Numbered from the stretch's first letter, positions 26,760-36,962 are shown. The stretch is DNA of 49,839 nt from Pseudobutyrivibrio ruminis (GCA_015057305.1 SVES01000025.1:1-49839); one strand, 5' to 3'. Notes: generated by a model not told the origin, from the letters alone. Translations and numbers: made by a program.

Positions 26760-27452
26760 TTACTCTACTGCTTCTTTAATATACAAAGACGTTAAGAATA
26801 CAAATACGTATGCCTGAAGTAATCCATCAAATATATCAAAATACAAACTGAATACTGCTGGAACTACTGGTGGGAATACGATTTTTAATAACTCCATAAT
26901 TACGAATGCGCCAAGAACGTTACCAAATAGTCGCATACATAGTGATAATGGTCTAGTAAAGACATCCAAAATGTTAAATGGTGTAACAATGGCAACTGGT
27001 TCTGTAAACTTGTGTAACCATTTTTTCACTCCATTTTGATAAATGCCTGCAAATTCTACCAACACTATACTCATAAGTGCCAGCGCTGCTGTAACATTCA
27101 AATCTTTTGTAGGTGATTTGAATCCGAACAAACCAATTATGTTGGACAATCCAATATACAAAAGAACAGTGGTAAGATAACCTGTATAAATCTTGCCCTC
27201 TTCTCCAAGCATACCACCCACAATTCCAGTAAGCTTCTCGTATACGAGTTCAGCAAACGCTTGCCTTTTGCTAATATTCTGCGTTTTTAATCCTCGTGTC
27301 AGTATGATTGCAATCAGTATCAAAACTGCCATTACAATCCACGTGACCACAACCGATTCCATAACCGGAATCTCAAAGCTTCCTAGATGGATGGTGAAGA
27401 CCGTCTCGCAATTTAGCTCTTCTATAAGCCTTTCTGCCAATGACGAACTCAC
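26760..27452 (-). CDS. atpB: ATP synthase a subunit
   Basis: This 230-residue membrane subunit holds the ion half-channels. Five to six helices are visible. The key helix carries [18 protein letters not shown] with the essential Arg, followed by the C-terminal helices. The start is GTG at 27452 after GGAGGTGTTTAT; the ATG one base pair upstream is out of frame. It is the first gene of the operon. I see no atpI upstream. Confidence 0.96.
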   Translation of the reverse strand: MSSSLAERLIEELNCETVFTIHLGSFEIPVMESVVVTWIVMAVLILIAIILTRGLKTQNISKRQAFAELVYEKLTGIVGGMLGEEGKIYTGYLTTVLLYIGLSNIIGLFGFKSPTKDLNVTAALALMSIVLVEFAGIYQNGVKKWLHKFTEPVAIVTPFNILDVFTRPLSLCMRLFGNVLGAFVIMELLKIVFPPVVPAVFSLYFDIFDGLLQAYVFVFLTSLYIKEAVE

Positions 27453-27603
27453 ATAAACACCTCCTATTCTTTATTGAATAACACTTATTTTAGACTTTTG
27501 TCACAAAAATATAATATACAAATTAAATGATGTGTATAGATTTTTAGACTTGACTTTTTGTTTGTTTACATATCAATAACAATCATATATAAGCTGTAAA
27601 ATG

Positions 27604-27635
27604 AAAAAATGGAGTGGCCAATGTAGCTACTCCAT
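27604..27635 (-). terminator. Terminator of guaD
   Basis: The stem ATGGAGTAGC/GCCACTCCAT (27609-27635, one mismatch) is followed on the minus strand by a T run. It overlaps the guaD stop codon and separates guaD from the atp promoter region. Confidence 0.75.
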
Positions 27636-28919
27636 CCTTGTATAAACTTTTTTTCCTTTAACAAACTTATCCTTTATTATAGCATCCGCATCATTGTATA
27701 CCATACGTTCTATTCTTTCACGGATAGACATATCCCTCATAGAATGCATCTTGCTATCATCAATTACAACAGCATCAAAATCATAGCCATCCTTAAAGCT
27801 ACCAACCTTTCCAAAGTAGCTTCCTCCGCCAGCTGTCGCAAGGTAGAAAACCTCCTCAAATGTAAGAGGCTTCACATTAGAATCAACCAGCCTATAATAC
27901 ATTTTTGAAGCTTGAAGGGTAATGAACATTGTCTTAAGCATGTTCATTGATGAGCCTGCAGCAACATCTGTACCCAAGCCAACATTGATACCAGCTTCAA
28001 GGAATTTCCTGATAGGTGCAATTCCAGAGGTAAGGTTCATGTTGGAATCTGCACAGTGTGCAACATAGGCACCATGCTTTTTAAGTATAGATATTTCCTC
28101 ATCTCCTGAGTATACACAATGTGCCATTATAGTTGGCTGTTGTATTGTACCCATAGTGTCAAATATCTCATAGGCATTTGCATAGCTTGTAGATTCTGGA
28201 ACAAGCTCTTTGACCCATGCAACCTCTGATGGATTTTCTGACAGATGAGACTGAATCCTAAGTCCCCTATCCTTAGACAGCTGTCCAAGACCTTTCATAA
28301 GCTCATTTGAGCATGATGGTATAAACCTAGGTGTCAGAATTGGATTCGTATTTACGTATTTCCCTTCGATAGCAGCCAGCCATTCCTTGGTTGCATTAAT
28401 GGATTCGGCAGCGCTGGCCTCTTGCAGACCTTCCCCACCGTTTCTATCCATATTTACCTTACCAACATATGTAATAACCCCTGTCTTTTCCAGTTGGTTC
28501 ATAAGCTCTATAGTTGCTTCGTTATGCATGGTAGCAAAAACTACAGCTCTAGTGGTAAAGCATCTGCGCAAATCTTCTGAAAAATAATTATAGGATTTTA
28601 TTGCATAATCCATATCAGAGTACTTTGCTTCCTCAGGGAAAGTATAGGTGCTAAGCCATTCTAGCAATTCGGCATCCATACCTATGCCACGGAAAGTATA
28701 TTGTGGGGCATGAACGTGCAAATCTGTCATGCCTGGAATAATAAGACGTTCGCCATAGTCATAAAGCTTTAGTCCCTTATACTTGTCTGGCAAATTCACA
28801 AAAGCACCCTTACATATGCCATCAACGCATACCAAATAGCCTCTGTAATATGTAACTATGCCATTAATATTCTCGGAATAGGCAATTCCACCCCGAAGCA
28901 CAAAACTGTTATCAATCAT
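27627..28919 (-). CDS. guaD: Guanine deaminase (amidohydrolase family)
   Basis: This 430-residue metal-dependent hydrolase should convert guanine to xanthine in purine salvage or breakdown. Metal ligands are visible in order: LHVHAPQY (two His), RIQSHLSE, MAHCVYS and LGTDVAAGSS (Asp). The HAPQY motif followed by FRGIGMD and HCADSNMNL is typical of guanine deaminases rather than related chlorohydrolases. AAGGAG precedes the start at 28919. A stem-loop lies between it and the small upstream gene. Confidence 0.88.
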   Translation of the reverse strand: MIDNSFVLRGGIAYSENINGIVTYYRGYLVCVDGICKGAFVNLPDKYKGLKLYDYGERLIIPGMTDLHVHAPQYTFRGIGMDAELLEWLSTYTFPEEAKYSDMDYAIKSYNYFSEDLRRCFTTRAVVFATMHNEATIELMNQLEKTGVITYVGKVNMDRNGGEGLQEASAAESINATKEWLAAIEGKYVNTNPILTPRFIPSCSNELMKGLGQLSKDRGLRIQSHLSENPSEVAWVKELVPESTSYANAYEIFDTMGTIQQPTIMAHCVYSGDEEISILKKHGAYVAHCADSNMNLTSGIAPIRKFLEAGINVGLGTDVAAGSSMNMLKTMFITLQASKMYYRLVDSNVKPLTFEEVFYLATAGGGSYFGKVGSFKDGYDFDAVVIDDSKMHSMRDMSIRERIERMVYNDADAIIKDKFVKGKKVYTRME

Positions 28920-28932
28920 AAATACTCCTTAA

Positions 28933-28977
28933 TAGCAGACAGGTTCCTCCCGCTAAAGTGGGACCTCCTATCTGCTA
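28933..28977 (-). promoter_or_regulatory. Stem-loop between the FakA-like gene and guaD
   Basis: The minus strand pairs TAGCAGATAGG with CCTGTCTGCTA and has an inner TCCC-GGGA stem. It overlaps the stop codon of the 88-residue gene and ends just before the guaD ribosome site. No T run follows, so it may set relative expression or mRNA stability rather than end transcription. Confidence 0.6.
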
Positions 28978-29241
28978 GCCCTGAAGACCTCTGGCCTGTC
29001 TATCCATATCTTCTACTACGATATCATAGATTTCTCCGAGAGTACGGCAATACTCTAATACCTTCCAAGGCTCATTTGTGTGATAGTGAATTTTGATAAG
29101 CTCCTCATCACCTACTGCAAGAAGGCTATCGCCAACAAAATTTTTTGTGATGTAATCGTTGATTTCGTCCTCATCAAGGTTCTCACCTTCGATAAGAAGC
29201 TGTGTGTCATATCTAAATTCTATTGTCTGTTCTGGTAACAT
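28975..29241 (-). CDS. Stand-alone FakA/YloV-like domain protein
   Basis: This 88-residue protein matches the segment of FakA/YloV-type DAK2 proteins that follows the kinase domain: RYDTQLLIEG, VGDSLLAVGDEELIKIHYHTNEP, LEYCRTLGEIYDIVVEDM. In the full-length family this lies within a ~550-residue chain; here it is free, with its own AGGAGG site and stop, and no kinase-like frame is next to it. It may bind a partner or act as a regulator. An inverted repeat sits in its promoter region. Confidence 0.75.
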   Translation of the reverse strand: MLPEQTIEFRYDTQLLIEGENLDEDEINDYITKNFVGDSLLAVGDEELIKIHYHTNEPWKVLEYCRTLGEIYDIVVEDMDRQARGLQG

Positions 29242-29251
29242 ATTTTCCTCC

Positions 29252-29294
29252 TGATAAAATCATTTACGCTTTAAATGCAAAATAGATTTTATCA
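29252..29294. promoter_or_regulatory. Inverted repeat upstream of the FakA-like gene
   Basis: Perfect 10-bp arms, TGATAAAATC (29252-29261) and GATTTTATCA (29285-29294), flank 23 bp. The left arm touches the ribosome site of the 88-residue gene. It could be an operator or a leader hairpin. Confidence 0.55.
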
Positions 29295-29303
29295 TATCTT
29301 CCT

Positions 29304-29345
29304 AAAAAAAACATCCTCTCTTACCAAGCCGGGAAAAGAGGATGT
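29304..29345 (-). terminator. Terminator of the chemotaxis receptor gene
   Basis: The stem ACATCCTCT/AGAGGATGT (29311-29345) is followed on the minus strand by seven T or more. It lies 18 bp after the receptor stop codon. Confidence 0.85.
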
Positions 29346-29362
29346 GAAAAATTTTATCAATT

Positions 29363-31087
29363 CTATTTTGACATTTGCTCTTGGGTAAGCTGGAATTCCT
29401 TGATAATACCCTTTAACTTATCCGATAAATCCAAGGACTCAAGGGCTATCTCGTTAGCATCGCTTGCAAGCTGAACAATATCTGTTTCCTTAGCAGCCAT
29501 ATCAGTAATACCAGCTGCCGAATCACCCATGGCACTGTTAATATCACCAATAGAATTTTCAATAAGCTCAATAGATTCAGTCAATTCTGATACGTTAGAA
29601 GAAATATCCTTCATAGATTCTTCAAAATATGCAGCATCATCATGATACTGATTGAAGCCATCTTCAAAGGCATGATAATCCTTAAGTACCACATTGTTCA
29701 TCAAATCCAGCATCTGTGAAATGCAATCTGCCATGTTCTGAACTGCGGTATTAACATCACCGATAATAGAAGAAATATCGCCTACTGCCACACCAGTCTG
29801 GTCTGCAAGTGTTCCTATCTCACCAGCGACCACGGCAAATCCCTTACCCATTTCACCAGCTCTTGCAGCCTCTATAGAAGCATTTAATGCAAGAAGGTTT
29901 GTCTGACTTGCAATAGAGTTAATAGTGTCTGTAAGCTCATTAATCCTATTAACAGCCTTTGACTCCTCAATTGCTAAATCAGCACGGGCAGATATCTCTT
30001 TTATGGCATTCTGAGTCTTATCACCAGATGTCTTAGCCTGCACGGCTATCTCCTGGGCTTTGCTTTGAATATCACTGGCAGTCTTCATGCCCTCAGACGC
30101 GTTCTGATTAACATTACGAGCCTTTTCAGTAACATTATTCATGCTATTGGTAATTGAATCTGTCGTAGCGGTTGTTTCTTCCATGAATGCTGCAAGCTCT
30201 TCACTTGTCGCAGAATTAGAAGATGTATTTTGTGATACATGAGCCATGGTATCCTTAAGATGATTGGCTTTGCCATTAAGGTCATCAGAGGAGCTATCAA
30301 GACGTCCTAAAACCTCTATGAGATTATGTCTCATTTTGCGGACGGAACGTGCAATTATGCCAAATTCATCTCTTCTCTGATAAAGCTTGAGTGTAGTAGG
30401 TCTATGGTCTCGTTGCAAATTAAAATCCGCAACACGCTGCACCATTTCCTCAATAACTGCAACCGGCTTAACTACAAAGCCTACAACCATGTATGCCAAA
30501 AGTGCAATTATTATAAGAACAACTACATAGATACCGCTAGATGTCTTAACAAAGCTTGCTGTAATTTCAGCGGTAACTTCATCCTGATTCATTACTGCCG
30601 CCATAATTCGCTTATCATTGGTGATATAGTAAGCAGCAAATTTATCTACTCCATCGATTGTATACTGTGAATATCCGCTGGTTACAGTCTCACCCTTTTG
30701 AAGCTTGGCAGATATTTCCTTGACAGCTGTACTCATAGTTTCCTTTCCCACACGTGAAGAATCGGTGCCATGGAAAAGAACAGTTCCGTATTCATCTGTC
30801 AAAAGCAAATAGCTTGATTCTAGACCTCCAATTTTTACGCCGCTAAAAATGGCATTATAATCAGCTTCTGGAGATTCGTCCAGCAATTTGCCATAGGCAG
30901 TTGCCTGCTCCTCCATTATATTTAGCATAGTAGCTTCCTGATCTGCTACAAATATCTCAAGAGCAATTATTTCGCCAGCCACAGCAATAATAATCATGCT
31001 CACAAGTACCAATAATGCTACTGTAGATTTAATCGACTTAAATCCAGTCATTTTATTGGTATCAATTGCTTTTTCATTTCTTCCCAT
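29363..31087 (-). CDS. Methyl-accepting chemotaxis protein
   Basis: This chemoreceptor of about 574 residues has two membrane helices (about 25-48 and 186-208) around a ~135-residue outer sensor, probably Cache-like, then a HAMP segment and a long coiled coil. The hairpin tip [20 protein letters not shown] and [16 protein letters not shown] is the kinase-control signature. The ATG at 31087 has GGGGGG seven bases upstream; the frame is open to a TTG at 31093. No che genes are nearby. The ligand is unknown. Confidence 0.92.
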   Translation of the reverse strand: MGRNEKAIDTNKMTGFKSIKSTVALLVLVSMIIIAVAGEIIALEIFVADQEATMLNIMEEQATAYGKLLDESPEADYNAIFSGVKIGGLESSYLLLTDEYGTVLFHGTDSSRVGKETMSTAVKEISAKLQKGETVTSGYSQYTIDGVDKFAAYYITNDKRIMAAVMNQDEVTAEITASFVKTSSGIYVVVLIIIALLAYMVVGFVVKPVAVIEEMVQRVADFNLQRDHRPTTLKLYQRRDEFGIIARSVRKMRHNLIEVLGRLDSSSDDLNGKANHLKDTMAHVSQNTSSNSATSEELAAFMEETTATTDSITNSMNNVTEKARNVNQNASEGMKTASDIQSKAQEIAVQAKTSGDKTQNAIKEISARADLAIEESKAVNRINELTDTINSIASQTNLLALNASIEAARAGEMGKGFAVVAGEIGTLADQTGVAVGDISSIIGDVNTAVQNMADCISQMLDLMNNVVLKDYHAFEDGFNQYHDDAAYFEESMKDISSNVSELTESIELIENSIGDINSAMGDSAAGITDMAAKETDIVQLASDANEIALESLDLSDKLKGIIKEFQLTQEQMSK

Positions 31088-31117
31088 ACTCAAGCCCCCC
31101 TAGCCTTCTAATTCCTA

Positions 31118-32239
31118 TTACAATTTATCATTACGTTTAATATATGCAGGTGTCGCAGATTCAGAAACAATTTTCTTAACCTTTTTCACCTCTGCCCACT
31201 TATCAATTACGGCATTTTCAATATAAACCCCATCTGCAATATCTACATAAGAAAGAATAATAGAATTCTTTACAACAGCCCCTTTACCAATGTGAACATT
31301 ACGTCCAATAATAGAACCTTCAACAGTTCCTTCTATAAGACCAGCATTACAAACCATAGAATGCTTTACATTAGCCCCATGGAAATACTGAGTAGGACAA
31401 GCATCTGTTGTCTTGGTGTAGAATGGCCAGTCTGCCTTAAAGAAATCCATGGCAATCCCATAATCAAGCAGCTCTATGTTGGCCTTAAAGTAATCATCCA
31501 AGCTTGTAATTGCGGCAAAATAACCTTTATGCTGATAGCCCCTTACATCCAATGTATCGCAGGAAAGAGCAATCATATCTGCAAGTGAATATGCTGATGA
31601 CTCTTTTTTTGCCTTCTTAATTAATTCAATAAAAAGCTCCTTTTTCATAACATAGGTGTCCATGCTAATTAATTTTTCCTTAGCAGTGCCCATGTTTCGT
31701 TCTATGCGTTGTACACCTTTTTGCTTATTTAGTGTAACTACATTGCAGCCTCTGAAATACTCCTTAGCTGAATCAACCTTATGATAAAGAAGTGTAATAT
31801 CTCCGCCCGATTCAATATGGTCCTCTAAAAGCTGCTGAAAGTCCTGCTTGTATACCATGTAGCTTGGAGCAATCACCACATAGTCCTGCTGCTTTCTTTC
31901 GATTTGCTCTAGATTTTCAAGATAACCGTTAATATCAGTGTTATATATAGAACTAGCTCCATTATTTTGGGTAAATAATAGCTGTAAATTACCGCGCTTT
32001 GAGTTGATGTTATAGTGACGACCATCACCTATATGCTCTACTATTGAGCGAGGTCTTGAGTTTAGATAGACATTTATTCTATCAATGCCACTATTACTCA
32101 TGTTTGATATAGGAAAGTCGATAACTCTAAATCTTCCTAAGAATGAGAAGGCACCGATTGGTCGGTAATCATGCAAGCCCTCAACACGGATATAATTTGC
32201 TGCGGAATTAATCACGCCAAATGCTTTCTTATTTGCCAT
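31118..32239 (-). CDS. glgD: GlgD-type ADP-glucose pyrophosphorylase subunit
   Basis: This 373-residue relative of GlgC has the same nucleotidyltransferase plus left-handed beta-helix layout ([23 protein letters not shown], then hexapeptide repeats such as [17 protein letters not shown]). The N-terminal catalytic GGxGxR loop is replaced by [10 protein letters not shown], so it is probably a regulatory partner of GlgC in glycogen synthesis. It overlaps glgC by 11 bp, giving a coupled pair. A GGGGGAGG site precedes the start. Confidence 0.93.
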   Translation of the reverse strand: MANKKAFGVINSAANYIRVEGLHDYRPIGAFSFLGRFRVIDFPISNMSNSGIDRINVYLNSRPRSIVEHIGDGRHYNINSKRGNLQLLFTQNNGASSIYNTDINGYLENLEQIERKQQDYVVIAPSYMVYKQDFQQLLEDHIESGGDITLLYHKVDSAKEYFRGCNVVTLNKQKGVQRIERNMGTAKEKLISMDTYVMKKELFIELIKKAKKESSAYSLADMIALSCDTLDVRGYQHKGYFAAITSLDDYFKANIELLDYGIAMDFFKADWPFYTKTTDACPTQYFHGANVKHSMVCNAGLIEGTVEGSIIGRNVHIGKGAVVKNSIILSYVDIADGVYIENAVIDKWAEVKKVKKIVSESATPAYIKRNDKL

Positions 32240-33380
32240 TTTTATCCTCCCCCTTTACATTCTTTGCCACGAGAAGGATGTCCTCGCTTTTCTTGTCACC
32301 AACAGTTGCATTCTTTCCGATTCTCACATTTTCAGCCACTAATGCTCTTGTTATTTTTGCCCCTTCTTCAACGACAACTCCAGGCATCAGCACAGAATCT
32401 ACAACCTCCGCACCAGGCGCAATCTTTACATTTGTAAAAATAACTGACCTTGAGACATTACCGCCAACATGGGCACCCTGATTAATATAGGCACAATCTA
32501 TTTTTGCTGTATCGGCAATGTATTGAGGAATTATTCCTGTATCCTCTGTGTATATTTTCCAGCTTGTATCGTCAAGATTTAAAGCGTTATTGCTATCCAA
32601 AAGATCCATATTGGCTTCCCAAAGAGAATCTATTGTTCCAACGTCCTTCCAGTAACCCGAAAATTCATAGGCAAACAATCTCTTTCCACCATTAATCATT
32701 TTAGGGATAATATCATTACCAAAATCATGGCTAGATTCTGCATTCTTCATATCTTCAACAAGAAGCTTTCTCATGGTTTTCCATGTAAAAATATATATCC
32801 CCATTGATGCAAGATTGCTCTTTGGCTTTGCAGGTTTTTCCTCAAACTCTACTATGCGCCTTTCATCATCTGTGTTCATTATTCCGAAACGACTGGCTTC
32901 CTTCAGTGGAACGCTTCTAACAGCAATAGTTGCATCTGCATTTTTTTCCTTATGGAAAGATAGCATCTTGTCATAGTTCATTTTATAAATATGATCTCCT
33001 GAAAGCACCAATAAATACTCTGGATCATATGAATCTATAAAATCAATATTTTGAGAGATAGCATCTGCTGTACCTCGATATACATCCAGCCCTGAATCAG
33101 CCTTTTCTCTCGGTGTTAAAACAAAGACACCGCTATCTTTGGTATCCAATCCCCATCTTCCACCTGCTGCAACATAGCTATTTAGCAAAACAGATTCATA
33201 CTGGGTGAGTACACCAACAATATCAATGCCACTATTGGCGCAATTACTAAGCGGAAAATCAATAATACGATATTTTCCACCATAGGCTACCGCTGGTTTC
33301 GCCACTTTATTGGTCAAATCATGCAATCTACTGCCTCGGCCACCAGCAAGTATCATTGCAAGCATGTTTGTTTGAGCCAT
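32229..33380 (-). CDS. glgC: Glucose-1-phosphate adenylyltransferase
   Basis: This catalytic subunit makes ADP-glucose from glucose-1-phosphate and ATP for glycogen synthesis. The loop [35 protein letters not shown] and [14 protein letters not shown] are intact, and a C-terminal beta helix follows. The ATG at 33380 follows AGGAGGGGAAAATT, giving 383 residues; six codons upstream are open but unlikely. glgA and glgB are not in this window. Confidence 0.95.
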   Translation of the reverse strand: MAQTNMLAMILAGGRGSRLHDLTNKVAKPAVAYGGKYRIIDFPLSNCANSGIDIVGVLTQYESVLLNSYVAAGGRWGLDTKDSGVFVLTPREKADSGLDVYRGTADAISQNIDFIDSYDPEYLLVLSGDHIYKMNYDKMLSFHKEKNADATIAVRSVPLKEASRFGIMNTDDERRIVEFEEKPAKPKSNLASMGIYIFTWKTMRKLLVEDMKNAESSHDFGNDIIPKMINGGKRLFAYEFSGYWKDVGTIDSLWEANMDLLDSNNALNLDDTSWKIYTEDTGIIPQYIADTAKIDCAYINQGAHVGGNVSRSVIFTNVKIAPGAEVVDSVLMPGVVVEEGAKITRALVAENVRIGKNATVGDKKSEDILLVAKNVKGEDKNGK

Positions 33381-33398
33381 AATTTTCCCCTCCTGCAT

Positions 33399-33630
33399 TA
33401 TTCTTCATTATCTTCTTAAAAATACGTGCCATAAGTCAAAAAATAATTTGTAAACAACACACATTATTACCTATAACACTATATTAATATTTTTGCACAA
33501 TCATATCAATAAATTTACATTTTTTTTGTATAAATTCACAGTTATTTTTCATTTAATCTTTGTCAACTATTGTATTCCATTGTCTTAATTTTCGAATTAT
33601 TCTGAATTTAAAAATATTGTCTATTTCTGC
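33399..33630. other. AT-rich intergenic region upstream of glgC
   Basis: This stretch between glgC and the tRNA-Glu promoter is strongly A+T-rich. It should hold the glgC promoter, but I could not pick one with confidence. No frame, repeat or strong hairpin stands out. Confidence 0.5.
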
Positions 33631-33659
33631 TTGACTAATAAGCCTTTGCATAGTATTAT
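33631..33659 (+). promoter_or_regulatory. Promoter of tRNA-Glu
   Basis: TTGACT (33631-33636) and TATTAT (33654-33659) are 17 bp apart. The tRNA starts about 15 bases after the predicted start site. Confidence 0.8.
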
Positions 33660-33681
33660 ATTTCTTGTCGTTAAGACATAT

Positions 33682-33753
33682 GGTTCCTTGGTCAAGCGGT
33701 TAAGACGTCGCCCTCTCACGGCGAAAACAGCGGTTCGATTCCGCTAGGAACTG
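33682..33753 (+). tRNA. tRNA-Glu (anticodon CUC)
   Basis: This 72-base tRNA has acceptor GGTTCCT/AGGAACT (a G-U first pair) with discriminator G, anticodon stem TCGCC/GGCGA around CTCTCAC (anticodon CTC) and T arm AGCGG-TTCGATT-CCGCT. CCA is not encoded. It stands alone with its own promoter and terminator. Confidence 0.95.
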
Positions 33754-33756
33754 CTA

Positions 33757-33785
33757 AGAGCATCGCAAAAGCGATGCTCTTTTTT
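33757..33785 (+). terminator. Terminator of tRNA-Glu
   Basis: A perfect 10-bp stem, AGAGCATCGC/GCGATGCTCT with an AAAA loop, is followed by five T. Confidence 0.93.
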
Positions 33786-33794
33786 GCATATATT

Positions 33795-33826
33795 AAAAAA
33801 ATGGCGCCAGCTAGAAAGCCAGCGCC
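33795..33826 (-). terminator. Terminator of the xylulokinase operon
   Basis: The minus strand forms a 10-bp stem, GGCGCTGGCT/AGCTGGCGCC, with two G-T pairs, followed by seven T. It lies 13 bp after the xylB stop. Confidence 0.88.
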
Positions 33827-33838
33827 TTAAATTATATC

Positions 33839-35296
33839 TTAGAATAAACTCTTAACTGTTGGGTAAAGCTTCTTGAACTCCTGATATCTCTCTTCGTATT
33901 TACGAATTAATTCTGGGTCAGGCTCAACTGTAGTCTTAACCTTTACAAGCTTTTCGCAAGCCTCTTCTACTGATGCATACTCTCCGCATCCTACTGCTGC
34001 AAGGATAGCACCACCGAGTCCTGGGCCTTCCTCGTTTTCAAGAATATCAAGCTTAAGATTCATAACTGATGCTATAATCTGCTGCCATAATGGACTCTTT
34101 GCACCACCACCGCAAATCTTAGAACGTTCAATCACAATACCCTGGCTTCTAGCAACCTCAAGTGAATCACGAAGACCAAATGCAACACCTTCAAGCACTG
34201 CCTGAGTCATGTCCTCACGGGTTGTATCCATAGACATGCCAATAAACATAGCACGTGCATCTGGATTGTTGTGTGGGCTACGCTCTCCCATAAGGTATGG
34301 AAGATAGAATACACGATTCTCACCAAGATTCTTAATACCTGCTTGCTCAGCTGGATAATCCTTTGTCTTAAGGATTTCATCCATCCACCACTTATTGCAT
34401 GATGCAGCTGAAAGCATGCATCCCATAAGGTGATAGCCACCATCTGCATGATCAAATGAATGAAGTGCGTTAGCAGGGTCTACTGTAAAGTTTTTGCTTG
34501 AGATAAAGATTGTACCAGATGTACCAATTGAAAGATTGCACTTGCCCTCTCCAACTGTACCTGTACCAACAGCTGCTGCTGCATTATCACCTGCACCTGC
34601 AATAATCTTAACATCATTTGTAAATCCAAGCTCTGCGGCTACCTCTGGCTTAATAGTACCGACTACTTCGTAGCTTTCATAAAGCTTAGGAAGCTGAGAC
34701 TCTGAAACGTGGCAGATATCCATCATTTCCTTGCTCCAGCAACGATTCTTTACATCTAAAAGAAGCATGCCGCTGGCATCTGAATAATCTGTACAGAAGC
34801 TTCCAGAAAGCTTGTAAGCAATGTAATCCTTTGGAAGCATAATCTTTGCCACCTTTGCCCAAGCTTGCGGCTCATTTTCCTGCATCCAAAGAATCTTTGG
34901 AGCTGTGAAACCAGCAAATGCAATGTTTGCTGTATACTCTGACAACTTATCCTTACCGATAACATTGTTTAAGTAATCTGTTTCTTTACCTGTACGTCCA
35001 TCATTCCATAGAATCGCTGGACGAATAACATTGTCATCAGCATCAAGAGTAACCAGACCATGCATCTGACCGCCAAATGAAATACCTGCTACTAAAGTCT
35101 TATCTACCTCTGAAGTAAGCTCCTTCATACCAGCTACTACCTGAGTCCACCAATCCTCTGGCTTCTGCTCAGACCAGCCCGGATGTGGGAAGCTAAGTGC
35201 ATATTCTTTTGAAACAATTTTTGCAATCGTGCCATCCCCTGACATCAGGAGTAGCTTAACTGCAGAAGTTCCTAAATCAACTCCAATATAATACAT
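33839..35296 (-). CDS. xylB: Xylulokinase (FGGY family)
   Basis: This 485-residue sugar kinase phosphorylates D-xylulose to feed the pentose phosphate pathway. The N-terminal phosphate loop YIGVDLGTSAVKLLL, the substrate region SFGGQMHGLV and LWNDGRTGKE, and the C-terminal CGGGAKSPLWQQI are typical of XylB. A neighbouring isomerase of the fucose/arabinose family lies upstream, so the true ketose might not be xylulose. A structured repeat element fills most of the 181-bp gap before it. Confidence 0.92.
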   Translation of the reverse strand: MYYIGVDLGTSAVKLLLMSGDGTIAKIVSKEYALSFPHPGWSEQKPEDWWTQVVAGMKELTSEVDKTLVAGISFGGQMHGLVTLDADDNVIRPAILWNDGRTGKETDYLNNVIGKDKLSEYTANIAFAGFTAPKILWMQENEPQAWAKVAKIMLPKDYIAYKLSGSFCTDYSDASGMLLLDVKNRCWSKEMMDICHVSESQLPKLYESYEVVGTIKPEVAAELGFTNDVKIIAGAGDNAAAAVGTGTVGEGKCNLSIGTSGTIFISSKNFTVDPANALHSFDHADGGYHLMGCMLSAASCNKWWMDEILKTKDYPAEQAGIKNLGENRVFYLPYLMGERSPHNNPDARAMFIGMSMDTTREDMTQAVLEGVAFGLRDSLEVARSQGIVIERSKICGGGAKSPLWQQIIASVMNLKLDILENEEGPGLGGAILAAVGCGEYASVEEACEKLVKVKTTVEPDPELIRKYEERYQEFKKLYPTVKSLF

Positions 35297-35327
35297 AACT
35301 ATAATCTCCTATTCGTATAAATAAAAA

Positions 35328-35464
35328 GTGACTGACACATAACCTTAGCAAGCGCGAGCAGGGAAGTATCGTGCCGAGCTAGGAGGGAGCCGCGTAGCGG
35401 AAAGTTGCCTAGCTCGAGTACGAGGGGTGCCCTGCGGGAGCATGTAAAACTACGCGTCAGTCAC
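35328..35464 (+). repeat. Structured dispersed element, copy B (about 137 bp)
   Basis: On the plus strand this is closed by GTGACTGAC/GTCAGTCAC. Inner stems are GCAGGG/CCCTGC, TCGT/ACGA, CGAGCTAGG/CCTAGCTCG and CCGC-GTA-GCGG. The blocks GCAAGCGCGAG, GTGCCGAGC and CTGCGGGAGC match copy A (3428-3566 on the minus strand). It lies between xylB and the isomerase gene, opposite in sense to their transcription. No protein is encoded. Confidence 0.85.
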
Positions 35465-35477
35465 ATCTCAGTTTAAA

Positions 35478-36962
35478 TTATCTCCAAGGATTCTCTGTAG
35501 GGTAGCGTACGCCTGCAGGCTGGTTGTATCCGATTTCATCAACCTCTACTCCGATATACTTGAATACCTCATAGAGAGCCTTTCCGAAGTGTCCGAATGC
35601 AACAGCTCCGTGATGTGGGAATCCCTTTTCGATTAACCAGTGACGATAGAAGCGTCCCATCTCTGGAATAGCAAATACACCGATTGAACCGAATGACTTA
35701 GTTGCAACTGGAAGTACCTCGCCCTGTGCAATGTAAGCGCGAAGGATATTGTCAGCTGTAGACTGAAGTCTGTAGAATGTGATTTCGCCTGGTGCGATAT
35801 CTCCTTCAAGTGTACCATTTGTAACTTCAACAGGAAGTGTACGAGCCATAATCTTCTGATTCTTCATTTCACAGAAGGCAAGCTTCTTAGAGCATGTATT
35901 TCCGCAATGGAAGCCCATGAATGTATCCTGAAGTGTGTAATTTGTCTTATCCTTGATTTCCTCGTTGTACATATCCTTTGGTACTGAGTTGTTGATATCA
36001 AGAAGTGTAACAACATCCTCTGATACAACTGTACCGATAAATTCTGATAGACATCCGTAGATATCAACCTCGCAAGATACAGGGATTCCTTCACCTGTAA
36101 GACGAGAGTTTACATAGCAAGGAACGAAACCAAACTGTGTCTGGAATGCAGGCCAGCACTTGCCAGCGATTGCTACGTATTTACGATATCCTTTGTGATC
36201 TCTTACCCAATCCTTAAGTGTAAGCTCGTACTGAGCAAGCTTAGCAAGAACCTCTGGCTTCTTGTTTCCAGCGCCAAGTTCTTTTTCCATATCTGCAACA
36301 ACCTCTGGAATACGGCTGTCACCTTCATGCTTATTGAATGCTTCGAAAAGATCAAGCTCTGAGTTCTCCTCGATTTCAACACCAAGGTTGTAAAGCTGCT
36401 TGATTGGTGCATTACATGCAAGGAAGTTAAGTGGACGTGGTCCAAAGCTGATAATCTTAAGGTCTGAAAGTGCGATTACGGCACGAGCGATTGGCTCGAA
36501 CTCATGAATCATATCTGCACAATCCTCAGCATCTCCTACTGGATACTCTGGAATATAAGCCTTGATGTTACGAAGCTGTAAGTTGTAGCTTGCATTAAGC
36601 ATACCGCAGTAAGCATCTCCTCTGCCATCAAGAAGGCTGTTACCTGACTCCTCTGCTGCTGCTATAAACATCTTAGGTCCATCAAAATGCTTTGCAAGAA
36701 GTGTCTCAGAAATTTCTGGACCAAAATTTCCAAGGTAAACACAAAGTGCATTACATCCAGCTTTCTTAATATCCTCAAGAGCCTGTACCATGTGAATTTC
36801 GCTCTCTACGATACATACTGGGCACTCATAGATGTGCTCTGAACCATACTTCTTTGTATAGGCCTCAATAAGTGCCTTTCTTCTATTTACTGATAAGCTT
36901 TCTGGAAAGCAGTCACGTGAAACTGCTACTACACCAATTTTTACATTTGGCATATTGTTCAT
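35478..36962 (-). CDS. L-fucose/L-arabinose isomerase-family protein
   Basis: This 494-residue protein resembles the fucose/arabinose isomerase superfamily: an N-terminal Rossmann-like part (VKIGVVAVSRDCFPES, CVYLGNFGPE), a middle domain (CWPAFQTQFGFVPC, GIPVSCEVDIYG) and a C-terminal part with GFHCGNTC and PHHGAVAFGHFG that may supply metal ligands. It is neither XylA nor a standard AraA. Being paired with xylulokinase suggests an aldose-to-ketose step on a pentose. The ATG at 36962 follows AGGAGG; a longer start is open to 36992. Confidence 0.8.
   Translation of the reverse strand: MNNMPNVKIGVVAVSRDCFPESLSVNRRKALIEAYTKKYGSEHIYECPVCIVESEIHMVQALEDIKKAGCNALCVYLGNFGPEISETLLAKHFDGPKMFIAAAEESGNSLLDGRGDAYCGMLNASYNLQLRNIKAYIPEYPVGDAEDCADMIHEFEPIARAVIALSDLKIISFGPRPLNFLACNAPIKQLYNLGVEIEENSELDLFEAFNKHEGDSRIPEVVADMEKELGAGNKKPEVLAKLAQYELTLKDWVRDHKGYRKYVAIAGKCWPAFQTQFGFVPCYVNSRLTGEGIPVSCEVDIYGCLSEFIGTVVSEDVVTLLDINNSVPKDMYNEEIKDKTNYTLQDTFMGFHCGNTCSKKLAFCEMKNQKIMARTLPVEVTNGTLEGDIAPGEITFYRLQSTADNILRAYIAQGEVLPVATKSFGSIGVFAIPEMGRFYRHWLIEKGFPHHGAVAFGHFGKALYEVFKYIGVEVDEIGYNQPAGVRYPTENPWR

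Noticed and set aside
28975-29241. FakA pseudogene fragment
   Set aside because: The small gene has its own ribosome site and clean ends, and no remnants of a kinase domain lie on either side.
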